From an uncultured Bacteroidales bacterium (lineage in GTDB: Bacteria; Bacteroidota; Bacteroidia; Bacteroidales; Tenuifilaceae): a DNA stretch of 61,416 nt. The notes beneath the pieces are model-generated. The model did not search any database, was not told the DNA's origin, and saw only the letters and a program-made list of their open reading frames with translations. A program made the translations under genes and the position numbers. The stretch covers positions 1-61,416 of the forward strand of contig CALBBQ010000034.1 of the NCBI GenBank assembly GCA_937926785.1. Reading direction: 5' to 3'. How positions within the stretch are numbered: the stretch's first letter is position 1; each line of letters starts with the position of its first letter. Shown piece by piece: positions 55,120-61,416 of the stretch.

Positions 55120-55875
55120 TTAAGCTGATTTTACTTTTTGAATCACCACTTTGCTCTCATGATAAACTGTTGAGTAGGGTGGAATGCTTTTAACCAGCCA
55201 AACATTTCCTCCTACTACACTGTTATGGCCTATCACTGTTTTTCCACCCAGAATTGTGCTTCCGGCGTAAATCACTACATCGTCCTCAATGGTTGGGTGC
55301 CGCTTGGTGGAGGCCAAATCTTTGGAAACGCTTAACGCACCAAGAGTTACTCCCTGATAGAGCTTTACGCGGTTTCCAATAATAGTGGTTGCTCCAATTA
55401 CAATCCCGGTTCCATGATCAATAAAGAACTCATCTCCAATGGTGGCCGCCGGATGAATATCGATGCCGGTTTTGCTATGTACGTGCTCTGTTAGCATGCG
55501 GGGTAATAGCTTAACACCCAACCTATGCAGCTGGTTTGCCAACCGATAATGAGTAATTGCCAGAAAACCCGGATATGCAAGCAGCACCTCCTCAATGCTT
55601 TCAGCAGCAGGGTCGTTCTGTAAAATGAAATGGCTGTCGGCCTTTAGCTTTGAAAGGAGAATGGGCAGTTCATTACAGAATCCATCAACTATCCGGTTAG
55701 CGCTTTCTTTACCGTACCCAAAAACTAAAAGGGTGTCGTTTAACGCATCCCGAACCTTAAACATGTGGTAGTTTGCCTCTCCTTCTATCAGGTTTGATGT
55801 AACAAGCCGTACAAAACCTTTGCTCAGGTATTTTACCCGTTTCTTAGCATCGAAGTAGTTAAAATCTGTCTTCAT
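55120..55875 (-). CDS. cysE: Serine O-acetyltransferase (CysE/EpsC type)
   Basis: 251 aa. Makes O-acetylserine from serine and acetyl-CoA, the substrate of the next enzyme. An N-terminal helical domain (about 1-125) precedes the left-handed beta-helix of hexapeptide repeats: GIDIHPAATIGDEFFIDHG, GIVIGATTIIGNRVKLYQG, TLGA, VVIYAGSTILGGKTVIGH. The catalytic histidines are in DIHPA and IDHGTG. The long N-terminal region is of the EpsC-like type. It lacks the C-terminal CysK-binding Ile; the protein ends IQKVKSA. Confidence 0.92.
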   Translation of the reverse strand: MKTDFNYFDAKKRVKYLSKGFVRLVTSNLIEGEANYHMFKVRDALNDTLLVFGYGKESANRIVDGFCNELPILLSKLKADSHFILQNDPAAESIEEVLLAYPGFLAITHYRLANQLHRLGVKLLPRMLTEHVHSKTGIDIHPAATIGDEFFIDHGTGIVIGATTIIGNRVKLYQGVTLGALSVSKDLASTKRHPTIEDDVVIYAGSTILGGKTVIGHNSVVGGNVWLVKSIPPYSTVYHESKVVIQKVKSA

Positions 55876-55897
55876 GATGATATCAGAATGTTAATAA

Positions 55898-55936
55898 AAC
55901 ACAAGCCCTTCCGCTTGTACCGGAAGGGCTTGTGTT
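55898..55936 (-). terminator. Hairpin after gltX and before cysE
   Basis: A 16-bp perfect inverted repeat (55898-55913 with 55921-55936) around a 7-nt loop. On the minus strand it is followed by TTTTATTAA, a weak T-run. It lies about 140 bp after the gltX stop and only 22 bp before the cysE start, so it either ends the gltX transcript or lies in the cysE leader as an attenuator-like element. No promoter box was found in the 22 bp between hairpin and cysE. Confidence 0.65.
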
Positions 55937-56075
55937 AAGAATCAGAAAATATCCTGGTTATCTTCTACATATAGCATGCCCCTGCGGTACGGATGGATAC
56001 CACATACAACAACAGGTAGCAACTATGAACCGTGTTCTCATCAGGAACAAATATACATCTTTTTTTAAACGAACA

Positions 56076-57605
56076 CTACCCTTTTAGGATTAAAATCGCC
56101 TGATTGAGCCTGGTCAGTGTTTCGTCTTTTCCAAGAATTTCGCATATTTCAGCTATACCAGGGCCTTTAGATTCTCCAACCAGACAAAGCCTGATGGCGT
56201 TCATGACCTTACCCATTCCATAGCCCTTGGTGGTTATCAACTCTTTTAGCGTATGCTCAATTGAATTCGAATCCCATGAACTAAGGGGTTGTATAGCTCC
56301 AATAACCTCCTGAATAATAGAGGGTGTATCGGGTTTCCAGTGCTTGGCCACTGCTTGCTCATCATACTGGAGCGGACGTTCAAAGAAGAAATTAGTTTGC
56401 CCCCAGAGTTCATGAACGAAATTCACTCGTTCCTTTACCAACCCAACAATTCGGGTGAGCTTTCCTAATTCCACGTCGACGTTGTACTGCTCCAGGATTG
56501 GCAGGAAGAGCTCTGCTAGCTCGGCATCGGATTTTCGGATGAGGTACTGGTGGTTGAACCATTTCGCCTTTTCGGGGTCAAATCGGGCACCGGATTTGTT
56601 TACCCGCTCAATTGAGAAGGCTTGGATTAGCTCTTCCATACTAAAAATTTCCTGCTCAGTACCGGGGTTCCAACCCAGTAGAGCTAATAAATTTACAAAT
56701 GCTTCAGGAAAATAGCCATCCTCACGATATCCTCTGGATATCTCTCCATCGGCTCCCCGCCATAGAAGGGGGAAAACCGGGAAACCCATCTTGTCGCCAT
56801 CGCGCTTGCTGAGCTTGCCGTTTCCGGTGGGTTTCAGCAACAAGGGCAGATGTGCAAACAGGGGCATTTTGTCCTCCCAGCCTAAAGCCCGGTAAAGAAG
56901 CACGTGGAGTGGTAACGAAGGAAGCCATTCCTCTCCGCGAATTACATGCGATATCTCCATCAGGTAATCGTCGGTAACGTTAGCTAAATGGTAGGTAGGC
57001 AACATGTCGCTGCTCTTGAAGAGCACTTTATCATCAAGAGTCGAGGTGTTAACCCTTACCTCACCCCTGATGAGGTCATGCATCACCACCTCCTCATTTT
57101 CCGGCATCTTAAACCTGATAACCCACTGGTCGCCCCGCTCTATCCTGCGCTTCACCTCATCAGCAGGTAACGATAAGGAGTTCTCCATTGAATTGCGGTT
57201 GGCGGAGTTATAGGTGAAGGCTTCGCCCTTTGCTTCGGCTTCAGCTCGGAGCTTATCTAGCAATTCCGACGAGTCGAATGCGTAATAAGCGTTGCCGGAT
57301 TCAACCAGTCTATCGGCATACTGCTTGTAAATGTGCTTTCGCTCGCTCTGACGATATGGAGCATGGGGGCCACCCTCGCGAACTCCTTCATCAATCTTAA
57401 TTCCACACCAGCTCAGCGCCTCATTGATGTATTCCTCTGCTCCGGGAACAAAACGCTGCGAATCGGTATCTTCAATGCGTAGAATGAAATCGCCACCATG
57501 CTTACGGGCAAAAAAATAGTTGAACAAAGCTGTGCGCACACCACCAATATGTAGTGGCCCTGTAGGGCTTGGTGCGAATCTAACGCGAACTCTCCTTTTG
57601 CTCAT
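56076..57605 (-). CDS. gltX: Glutamate--tRNA ligase
   Basis: 509 aa from the ATG at 57605 (MSKRRVRVRFAPSPTGPLHI). The frame is open 129 bp further upstream, but that would run into the preceding gene and its terminator; a good promoter (57623-57653) supports the later start. Class I synthetase charging tRNA-Glu: HIGH motif in TGPLHIGG, KMSKS as KLSKR in GKLSKRDGDKMG. The C-terminal anticodon-binding part is complete. Whether it is discriminating cannot be told from sequence alone. Confidence 0.97.
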   Translation of the reverse strand: MSKRRVRVRFAPSPTGPLHIGGVRTALFNYFFARKHGGDFILRIEDTDSQRFVPGAEEYINEALSWCGIKIDEGVREGGPHAPYRQSERKHIYKQYADRLVESGNAYYAFDSSELLDKLRAEAEAKGEAFTYNSANRNSMENSLSLPADEVKRRIERGDQWVIRFKMPENEEVVMHDLIRGEVRVNTSTLDDKVLFKSSDMLPTYHLANVTDDYLMEISHVIRGEEWLPSLPLHVLLYRALGWEDKMPLFAHLPLLLKPTGNGKLSKRDGDKMGFPVFPLLWRGADGEISRGYREDGYFPEAFVNLLALLGWNPGTEQEIFSMEELIQAFSIERVNKSGARFDPEKAKWFNHQYLIRKSDAELAELFLPILEQYNVDVELGKLTRIVGLVKERVNFVHELWGQTNFFFERPLQYDEQAVAKHWKPDTPSIIQEVIGAIQPLSSWDSNSIEHTLKELITTKGYGMGKVMNAIRLCLVGESKGPGIAEICEILGKDETLTRLNQAILILKG

Positions 57606-57622
57606 AAAAGTTGAATTTGATG

Positions 57623-57654
57623 CAAAGGTATTAATAAAGGCAAAACCCGGCAAA
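57623..57654 (-). promoter_or_regulatory. Promoter of gltX
   Basis: On the minus strand TTTG (57651-57654) is followed after 20 bp by TACCTTTG (57623-57630), an exact fit to the Bacteroidota consensus. Transcription would start near 57616, 11 nt before the ATG at 57605. Confidence 0.75.
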
Positions 57655-57676
57655 TGAATTGATGATTGGCGGGAAT

Positions 57677-57703
57677 AAAAAAGGGAGAGTGAACTACTCT
57701 CCC
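57677..57703 (-). terminator. Terminator of mltF overlapping its stop codon
   Basis: On the minus strand GGGAGAG (57703-57697) pairs with CTCTCCC (57689-57683) around a 7-nt loop, followed by six T (57682-57677). The last two sense codons lie in the stem and the TAG stop is the start of the loop. Confidence 0.88.
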
Positions 57704-59097
57704 ACAATGTTTTTGTAATGCTCGTATCGCTCAATTATCTCCTTCACGTAGCGGTAGGTTTCCGCCCCTTTAAGCCTTCCATACTTAACCACAGTATCAT
57801 TGATGTACTCCGATTTATTTCGGATGAAATACTCAACGTTGTTTTCCCAAACATTTGGATCACGACCATACTTAATGGCCAGATTTCGGGCATCAATCAC
57901 ATGACCGATACCGGCATTATACGAGGCTAGTACGAATTTAATGCGTTCCTCGCGTGGAATATTGTATCCCTCAAACCTTTCGTCGATCCATTTAAGGTAT
58001 TTTACGCCTGCCTCAATCTGTTTGTTAGGGCTAACGGTGCTGTCAACCCCAAAATATTCAGCAGTTTGAGGCATCATCTGCATAAGACCCGACGCACCCC
58101 GGTGCGATGTTACATCGTGGCGGAAACGCGATTCCTGATACACCAGAGATGCTAGCAAACGCCAATCCCAGTCGATATTCTGACTGTACCGTTTAAAGTA
58201 CTCATCCCACTGCGACACCCTCCCGGTGTACATATAAAAGTAATCGTTATTGGCACGACGGTTAAACCTTTCCTCCGAAAAGTACTTATTCTCAATGTTC
58301 TTGTAGTGAGCGGTTTTTAGATATCCTTCCAGCCAGGTATTTATCCGCTTCAGCAAGTCGGGGGACGATTTCCTCACAGCCCAGGCTGTATGCTGAGGAA
58401 AACCAATAGGGATATCGATGTTTATATTCTTATAGTAAGCTGCTTTTACCCGAGCCACAGACTCATCGCACACCACAAAGTCAACCTCACCCGTTGCCAC
58501 CAACTCAATAAGCTTGTCGGAATCGTGGTTCGGAAGCTCCACTATGGTTATTCCACCACCGATTTCATCGGAAAGGTTCTTGAGCCTTTGAGCCGCTGCG
58601 GAGCTGCGCTGAACATAAACCACTTTCCCTGCGAGCTGCAATGGTTTTTCTACCGACAGCGGCTGACCATCCCTGGGCACTCGCTGAACCAGCACCTGAC
58701 TGGTTTCTCCGTGAGGTATGGTAAAGTCCACTTCGTTTTTACGCTGAGCAGTAATCGCAAGGCTATTAGCAATTATGTCTACCTCGCCTTTTTTAAGCAA
58801 TTCAAACGATTTTTCGATATCATTCTCCGCAATCAGCTCCAGCTTAACTCCCAGAAATGTGGCTAAATCGCGAAGCATATCGTACTGGTAACCCATGGGC
58901 TCACCCTTGTAAATGAAATAGCTGGTGGCGTTAAAATCGGTTACGGCAACTAGCTTGCCATCAGCCATAATCGCTGCCAAATCGCGGAGCGGTTCATCGT
59001 TTGATTCGGTTTTTCTCTCGCCGCCAAGGCACGAGAAAAGTAGAAGCGAAGCCAAAAAAATCACTCTTTTTGTCAACAAATGAAAAATTCTACCCAT
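57694..59097 (-). CDS. mltF: Membrane-bound lytic murein transglycosylase, MltF-like
   Basis: 467 aa from the ATG at 59097; a GTG at 59133 would add 12 residues ahead of the signal peptide. Lipoprotein signal with lipidation at C23 (LLLFSC). Residues about 50-270 form a family-3 solute-binding-like domain (DFNATSYFIYKGEPMGYQYD, VDIIANSLAITAQRKNEVDF), and residues about 300-440 a lytic transglycosylase domain with catalytic Glu in VYQESRFRHD and GASGLMQMMPQTAEYFGV. It cleaves peptidoglycan glycan strands; in E. coli MltF the first domain binds cell-wall peptides and regulates the second. Confidence 0.93.
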   Translation of the reverse strand: MGRIFHLLTKRVIFLASLLLFSCLGGERKTESNDEPLRDLAAIMADGKLVAVTDFNATSYFIYKGEPMGYQYDMLRDLATFLGVKLELIAENDIEKSFELLKKGEVDIIANSLAITAQRKNEVDFTIPHGETSQVLVQRVPRDGQPLSVEKPLQLAGKVVYVQRSSAAAQRLKNLSDEIGGGITIVELPNHDSDKLIELVATGEVDFVVCDESVARVKAAYYKNINIDIPIGFPQHTAWAVRKSSPDLLKRINTWLEGYLKTAHYKNIENKYFSEERFNRRANNDYFYMYTGRVSQWDEYFKRYSQNIDWDWRLLASLVYQESRFRHDVTSHRGASGLMQMMPQTAEYFGVDSTVSPNKQIEAGVKYLKWIDERFEGYNIPREERIKFVLASYNAGIGHVIDARNLAIKYGRDPNVWENNVEYFIRNKSEYINDTVVKYGRLKGAETYRYVKEIIERYEHYKNIVGE

Positions 59098-59132
59098 AGC
59101 TTGACTTTTTTGGTTTGTCCAAAACAGTAACA

Positions 59133-59140
59133 CAAAATTA
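59133..59140 (-). promoter_or_regulatory. Minus-7 box (TAATTTTG) of mltF
   Basis: Exact TAnnTTTG match on the minus strand, start near 59126, about 29 nt before the ATG at 59097 and overlapping the rejected GTG at 59133. Confidence 0.5.
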
Positions 59141-59177
59141 TACTAAAGTGTTGAGATACAGCTTAATTTTTTGATGA

Positions 59178-61196
59178 CTAGTCGTAGAACATCCACGAAA
59201 GTCCAAATTTGAACATCCTTGGATTGTAAGGATAGTGCAATGTGGTAAAATATTGATTATCAGGCATTCCTTGGTTAACGTGATCGAATTTCAGAAAGAG
59301 GTTTGTCCTTTTCCACTTTGCATTGATAAAAGCATCAACAAAAGGATAGTTACCAATCTCACGCTCTCGCTGGTTATAATAAACTCCCAAAGCAGGATTG
59401 TAAGCCTCGGCATAAAACGATGTTCGGTAGAAGCAGCTGATACCCAACTGAACAGTCAGAACATTCTTAACCAGTGGATACTGGTAGTATATGGCTCCAA
59501 AGCCCGACAGGGTTGGCAAACTTAACACGCTCTGGTCAGTGCTGGCCTGCCAGACAGCTTTTCCTAGCAGGTGAAGTCCACCTAGTTTAAAGAGTTTCTG
59601 GATATAGGCCGATGTCACCGTTATGTTACTTGCTTGCGCAGGCAACGAAAGAGTGTCAAAGTAGGTGAAGTTTAACAGGTGAACTAGATTATAGCCCGCT
59701 TCAAAACCAACTTTTTCAGCTCCCAAGCGTGCCGATATCCTGAAGCGACTTTCCTTTTCAAAACTATTATCCCATTTAAAGTGATTCGAAAAATATTGCT
59801 TCATGAAAATACTTGGCTCATAATCGGTAATGCTTACCTCTCCTAAAACGTAAGGCATCTCTTTCGATTTCCAGGGCGATATCATAATTTTCCCGAGCAA
59901 TTCCTTGTCGGCAGCCCTGTAACCATCAATGTAAAACCGTGCAGCACCGCTGTACGATAAGTAGGGGCTATTGCTAAATACCCCAACCCCGAAATGGTTT
60001 GTGGTGATTTTGGTATTACTTATTGAGTAAATAAAGTCCTCAGGCGTAAAGTAGTAGTAACTTCCAAATAGGTTCGAAACCCAGGCTCTTAGCCCAGGTA
60101 TGCCCGGATACTTTACTATTTGAGTTAGCTCTACCATCGCAGTGCTTTGATAGGTTACCAGGAAAACCGAATCGTGAGTTGATGAAGAGCTGATGTAGAA
60201 GTTCCGGTAGTACGACGAATCTTTCTCAGTATCGAGGTATATACGTGAGTAACGATTTGCATCAAAAATTAATTTGGCATTAAGTATGGATTTAATGCGT
60301 GTGCTATCGGCACTATCCTGCCTTTTTACAAGAATATCGTACCCAATAAACCCTGCCAAGCTTCTCTTCCGATACTCCGATGAAGCCCCCTTTAGCCTAA
60401 AAGGCACCAGGTTCGGCTCCATTACCGTATCCTGTATGAACTTATCATCCAAAAGTCCACCATTTTCCTGATTTCTTATGTAGCTATAGGCAAATGTCCC
60501 CTGAGCCATCAGCCTATTTTTGTAATAGCTGGCAAATGCCGTGAAATCATTATTTCTGGTTAGCTGGTTTTCGTATATCCCCTTAGTACTGTAGTAGTCA
60601 TACTGCAGACCAAGGTTTAAGTAACGATTAACATTTTGCGTATGTAAAACCCTTAGATTTTGCTCTGCATTTCGACGTTTCCCTCCTGTAGAGTACTCTA
60701 AAAGGGTGTGAGGCTTACGAACATTGTACTGCGTACGCTCCAGAACAGGTTGCTGATAGTATTGATAGCCAACAGCAAATATGAATGGGTTGGTATTATA
60801 TTCTCTTTCAAAAAAATGATCGGATAGAATGGGCGAACCCATGTTCCCTAAATACGAAAAGGTTGTCAGTGTTTTTTGTCCGGGCAGAATCAAATGATTC
60901 AGAAACAAGGAACTATCAAACGCTGAAATATCAAACAAATTGTATGTTTCTCTATCGAATTTCCAGGCAAAAGATTTTGCTTTAGGGTCATCTACCTGAA
61001 GTATATCAAAGATGTTGCGATAGAACTTTTCGGTGGAATCTTTCTTTAAGGTAGATTGTGGGCTACGACTACCAAGCTGCCCTGACCTAACGTTGCCTTT
61101 ACTAATGTTAGGAATGGTATCTGATCCGTTAACCTGCGCGTAAATCTGAGGCAAGCAGGTTACTATAAAAAATGTAATTAAACAGTACTTCCTCAA
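59178..61196 (-). CDS. Putative porin, large outer-membrane beta-barrel
   Basis: 672 aa with a TTG start at 61196; the ATG nine bases upstream is followed at once by a stop, so no in-frame ATG can begin the signal peptide (MRKYCLITFFIVTCLPQIYA, cleaved before QVNGSD). The mature protein is rich in aromatic, alternating strands (YNLGLQYDYYSTKG-type, RLMAQGTFAYSYIRNQENG, FKFGLSWMFYD at the end) with a C-terminal aromatic barrel signal. No plug or TonB box. It fits the Bacteroidota putative-porin family; its substrate is unknown. Confidence 0.75.
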   Translation of the reverse strand: MRKYCLITFFIVTCLPQIYAQVNGSDTIPNISKGNVRSGQLGSRSPQSTLKKDSTEKFYRNIFDILQVDDPKAKSFAWKFDRETYNLFDISAFDSSLFLNHLILPGQKTLTTFSYLGNMGSPILSDHFFEREYNTNPFIFAVGYQYYQQPVLERTQYNVRKPHTLLEYSTGGKRRNAEQNLRVLHTQNVNRYLNLGLQYDYYSTKGIYENQLTRNNDFTAFASYYKNRLMAQGTFAYSYIRNQENGGLLDDKFIQDTVMEPNLVPFRLKGASSEYRKRSLAGFIGYDILVKRQDSADSTRIKSILNAKLIFDANRYSRIYLDTEKDSSYYRNFYISSSSTHDSVFLVTYQSTAMVELTQIVKYPGIPGLRAWVSNLFGSYYYFTPEDFIYSISNTKITTNHFGVGVFSNSPYLSYSGAARFYIDGYRAADKELLGKIMISPWKSKEMPYVLGEVSITDYEPSIFMKQYFSNHFKWDNSFEKESRFRISARLGAEKVGFEAGYNLVHLLNFTYFDTLSLPAQASNITVTSAYIQKLFKLGGLHLLGKAVWQASTDQSVLSLPTLSGFGAIYYQYPLVKNVLTVQLGISCFYRTSFYAEAYNPALGVYYNQREREIGNYPFVDAFINAKWKRTNLFLKFDHVNQGMPDNQYFTTLHYPYNPRMFKFGLSWMFYD

Positions 61197-61214
61197 AACC
61201 TACATTTTAGGTTG

Positions 61215-61222
61215 CAAATATA
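61215..61222 (-). promoter_or_regulatory. Minus-7 box (TATATTTG) of the porin gene
   Basis: Exact TAnnTTTG match on the minus strand, start near 61208, so the leader is about 12 nt to the TTG. This leaves no room for an upstream start and supports TTG. Confidence 0.6.
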
Positions 61223-61278
61223 TGAATGATAGGCGTTAAAGAGTGCAAAGGTTTACAAAAAGATGCAATGATGTTAAT

Positions 61279-61309
61279 AAAAAAAGCCACGCCCAATGAG
61301 GGGCGTGGC
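61279..61309 (-). terminator. Terminator of the rRNA operon
   Basis: GCCACGCCC (61286-61294) pairs with GGGCGTGGC (61301-61309) around a 6-nt loop, followed on the minus strand by seven T (61279-61285). It lies just after the 5S 3' end. Confidence 0.92.
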
Positions 61310-61316
61310 GGAAGTG

Positions 61317-61416
61317 GGGCGGCGACCTACTCTCCCGCTGTGACGCAGTACCATCGGCGCTGGCGGGCTTAACGTCCCTGTTCGGAATGGGAAGGGGTGA
61401 TCCCCGCCGCTGTAGC
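61317..61416 (-). rRNA. rrf: 5S ribosomal RNA, 3' part, cut by the window edge
   Basis: On the minus strand the sequence contains the conserved 5S core CCCATTCCGAACAGGGACGT, followed by TTAAGCCCGCCAGCGCCGATGGTACTG in sequence order (61335-61375), and ends GAGAGTAGGTCGCCGCC. About 100 nt are present; about ten 5' bases are beyond the edge. 16S and 23S genes should lie further right, outside the window. Confidence 0.95.

Noticed and set aside
57606..57734. 43-residue N-terminal extension of gltX
   Set aside because: It would overlap the end of mltF and its terminator, and a consensus promoter lies inside it; the Glu-tRNA ligase homology begins at the ATG 57605.

Overview
The window comes from a member of the phylum Bacteroidota, probably class Bacteroidia. 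Several independent signs agree: TAnnTTTG minus-7 promoter boxes in front of many genes, a SecD-SecF fusion, a TonB-dependent receptor next to DUF5689 lipoproteins, an RprX/RprY-type two-component pair, an IPExxxVDY-type protein, and a division/cell-wall cluster that lacks murF, murB and ddl. It is mostly core chromosome. No insertion sequence, prophage, CRISPR array or tRNA gene was recognised.

Layout. Positions 1-4.6 kb: a repeat-rich gap, a short chemoreceptor with a stand-alone receiver, then a convergent histidine kinase/LuxR-type regulator pair. 4.7-6.7 kb: groES-groEL with a clear terminator. 6.7-7.9 kb: a long gap with dispersed repeats, a doubtful small membrane ORF and a strong orphan plus-strand terminator. 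7.9-10.7 kb: two envelope lipoproteins (CsgG-like/TPR and LPP20-like). 10.9-11.5 kb: a CoA-type Nudix hydrolase. 12.0-27.4 kb: the complete dcw cluster on the minus strand, mraZ-rsmH-ftsL-ftsI-murE-mraY-murD-ftsW-murG-murC-ftsQ-ftsA-ftsZ, headed by a four-copy 10-bp-period repeat that matches the known MraZ operator type. 27.6-34.5 kb: TonB-dependent receptor plus two DUF5689 lipoproteins, divergent from a secreted endonuclease/exonuclease/phosphatase-fold protein. 34.6-39.2 kb: IPExxxVDY protein, RprX/RprY-like pair, a SiaC-like phosphoprotein and a cytoplasmic coiled-coil/GH16-like protein lacking a catalytic glutamate. 39.3-48.1 kb: Rossmann-fold protein and lepA; radical-SAM, Cys-rich and thioredoxin-like gene trio; NYN-cold-shock fusion; a second HisKA_3/LuxR pair; retropepsin-like protein. 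48.2-57.6 kb: secDF, a probable structured small RNA, mutS, cysK, cysE and gltX. 57.7-61.4 kb: MltF-like transglycosylase, a large outer-membrane barrel protein, and the 3' end of an rRNA operon (5S).

How parts fit together. The dcw genes are packed with overlaps or gaps of a few bases and very likely share the mraZ promoter; they supply the lipid II pathway (MurC, D, E, G, MraY) and the divisome (FtsZ, A, Q, L, W, I). MurE carries the DNPR motif of meso-diaminopimelate-adding enzymes. CysE and CysK give the two steps from serine to cysteine.

The most notable non-textbook items are: (1) a roughly 190-nt minus-strand RNA between secDF and mutS, with its own promoter box, a 24-bp interrupted long-range stem and an intrinsic terminator, resembling 6S RNA in architecture; (2) an orphan transcription unit at about 7.2-7.7 kb; (3) a SiaC-like protein coupled to a GH16-like probable pseudoenzyme; (4) a radical-SAM/Cys-rich/thioredoxin-like trio; (5) two blocks of five 7-bp tandem units at the left edge. 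Several starts were moved from upstream TTG/GTG codons, or from an upstream ATG at the TonB receptor, to better-supported internal ATGs, as explained in the entries.
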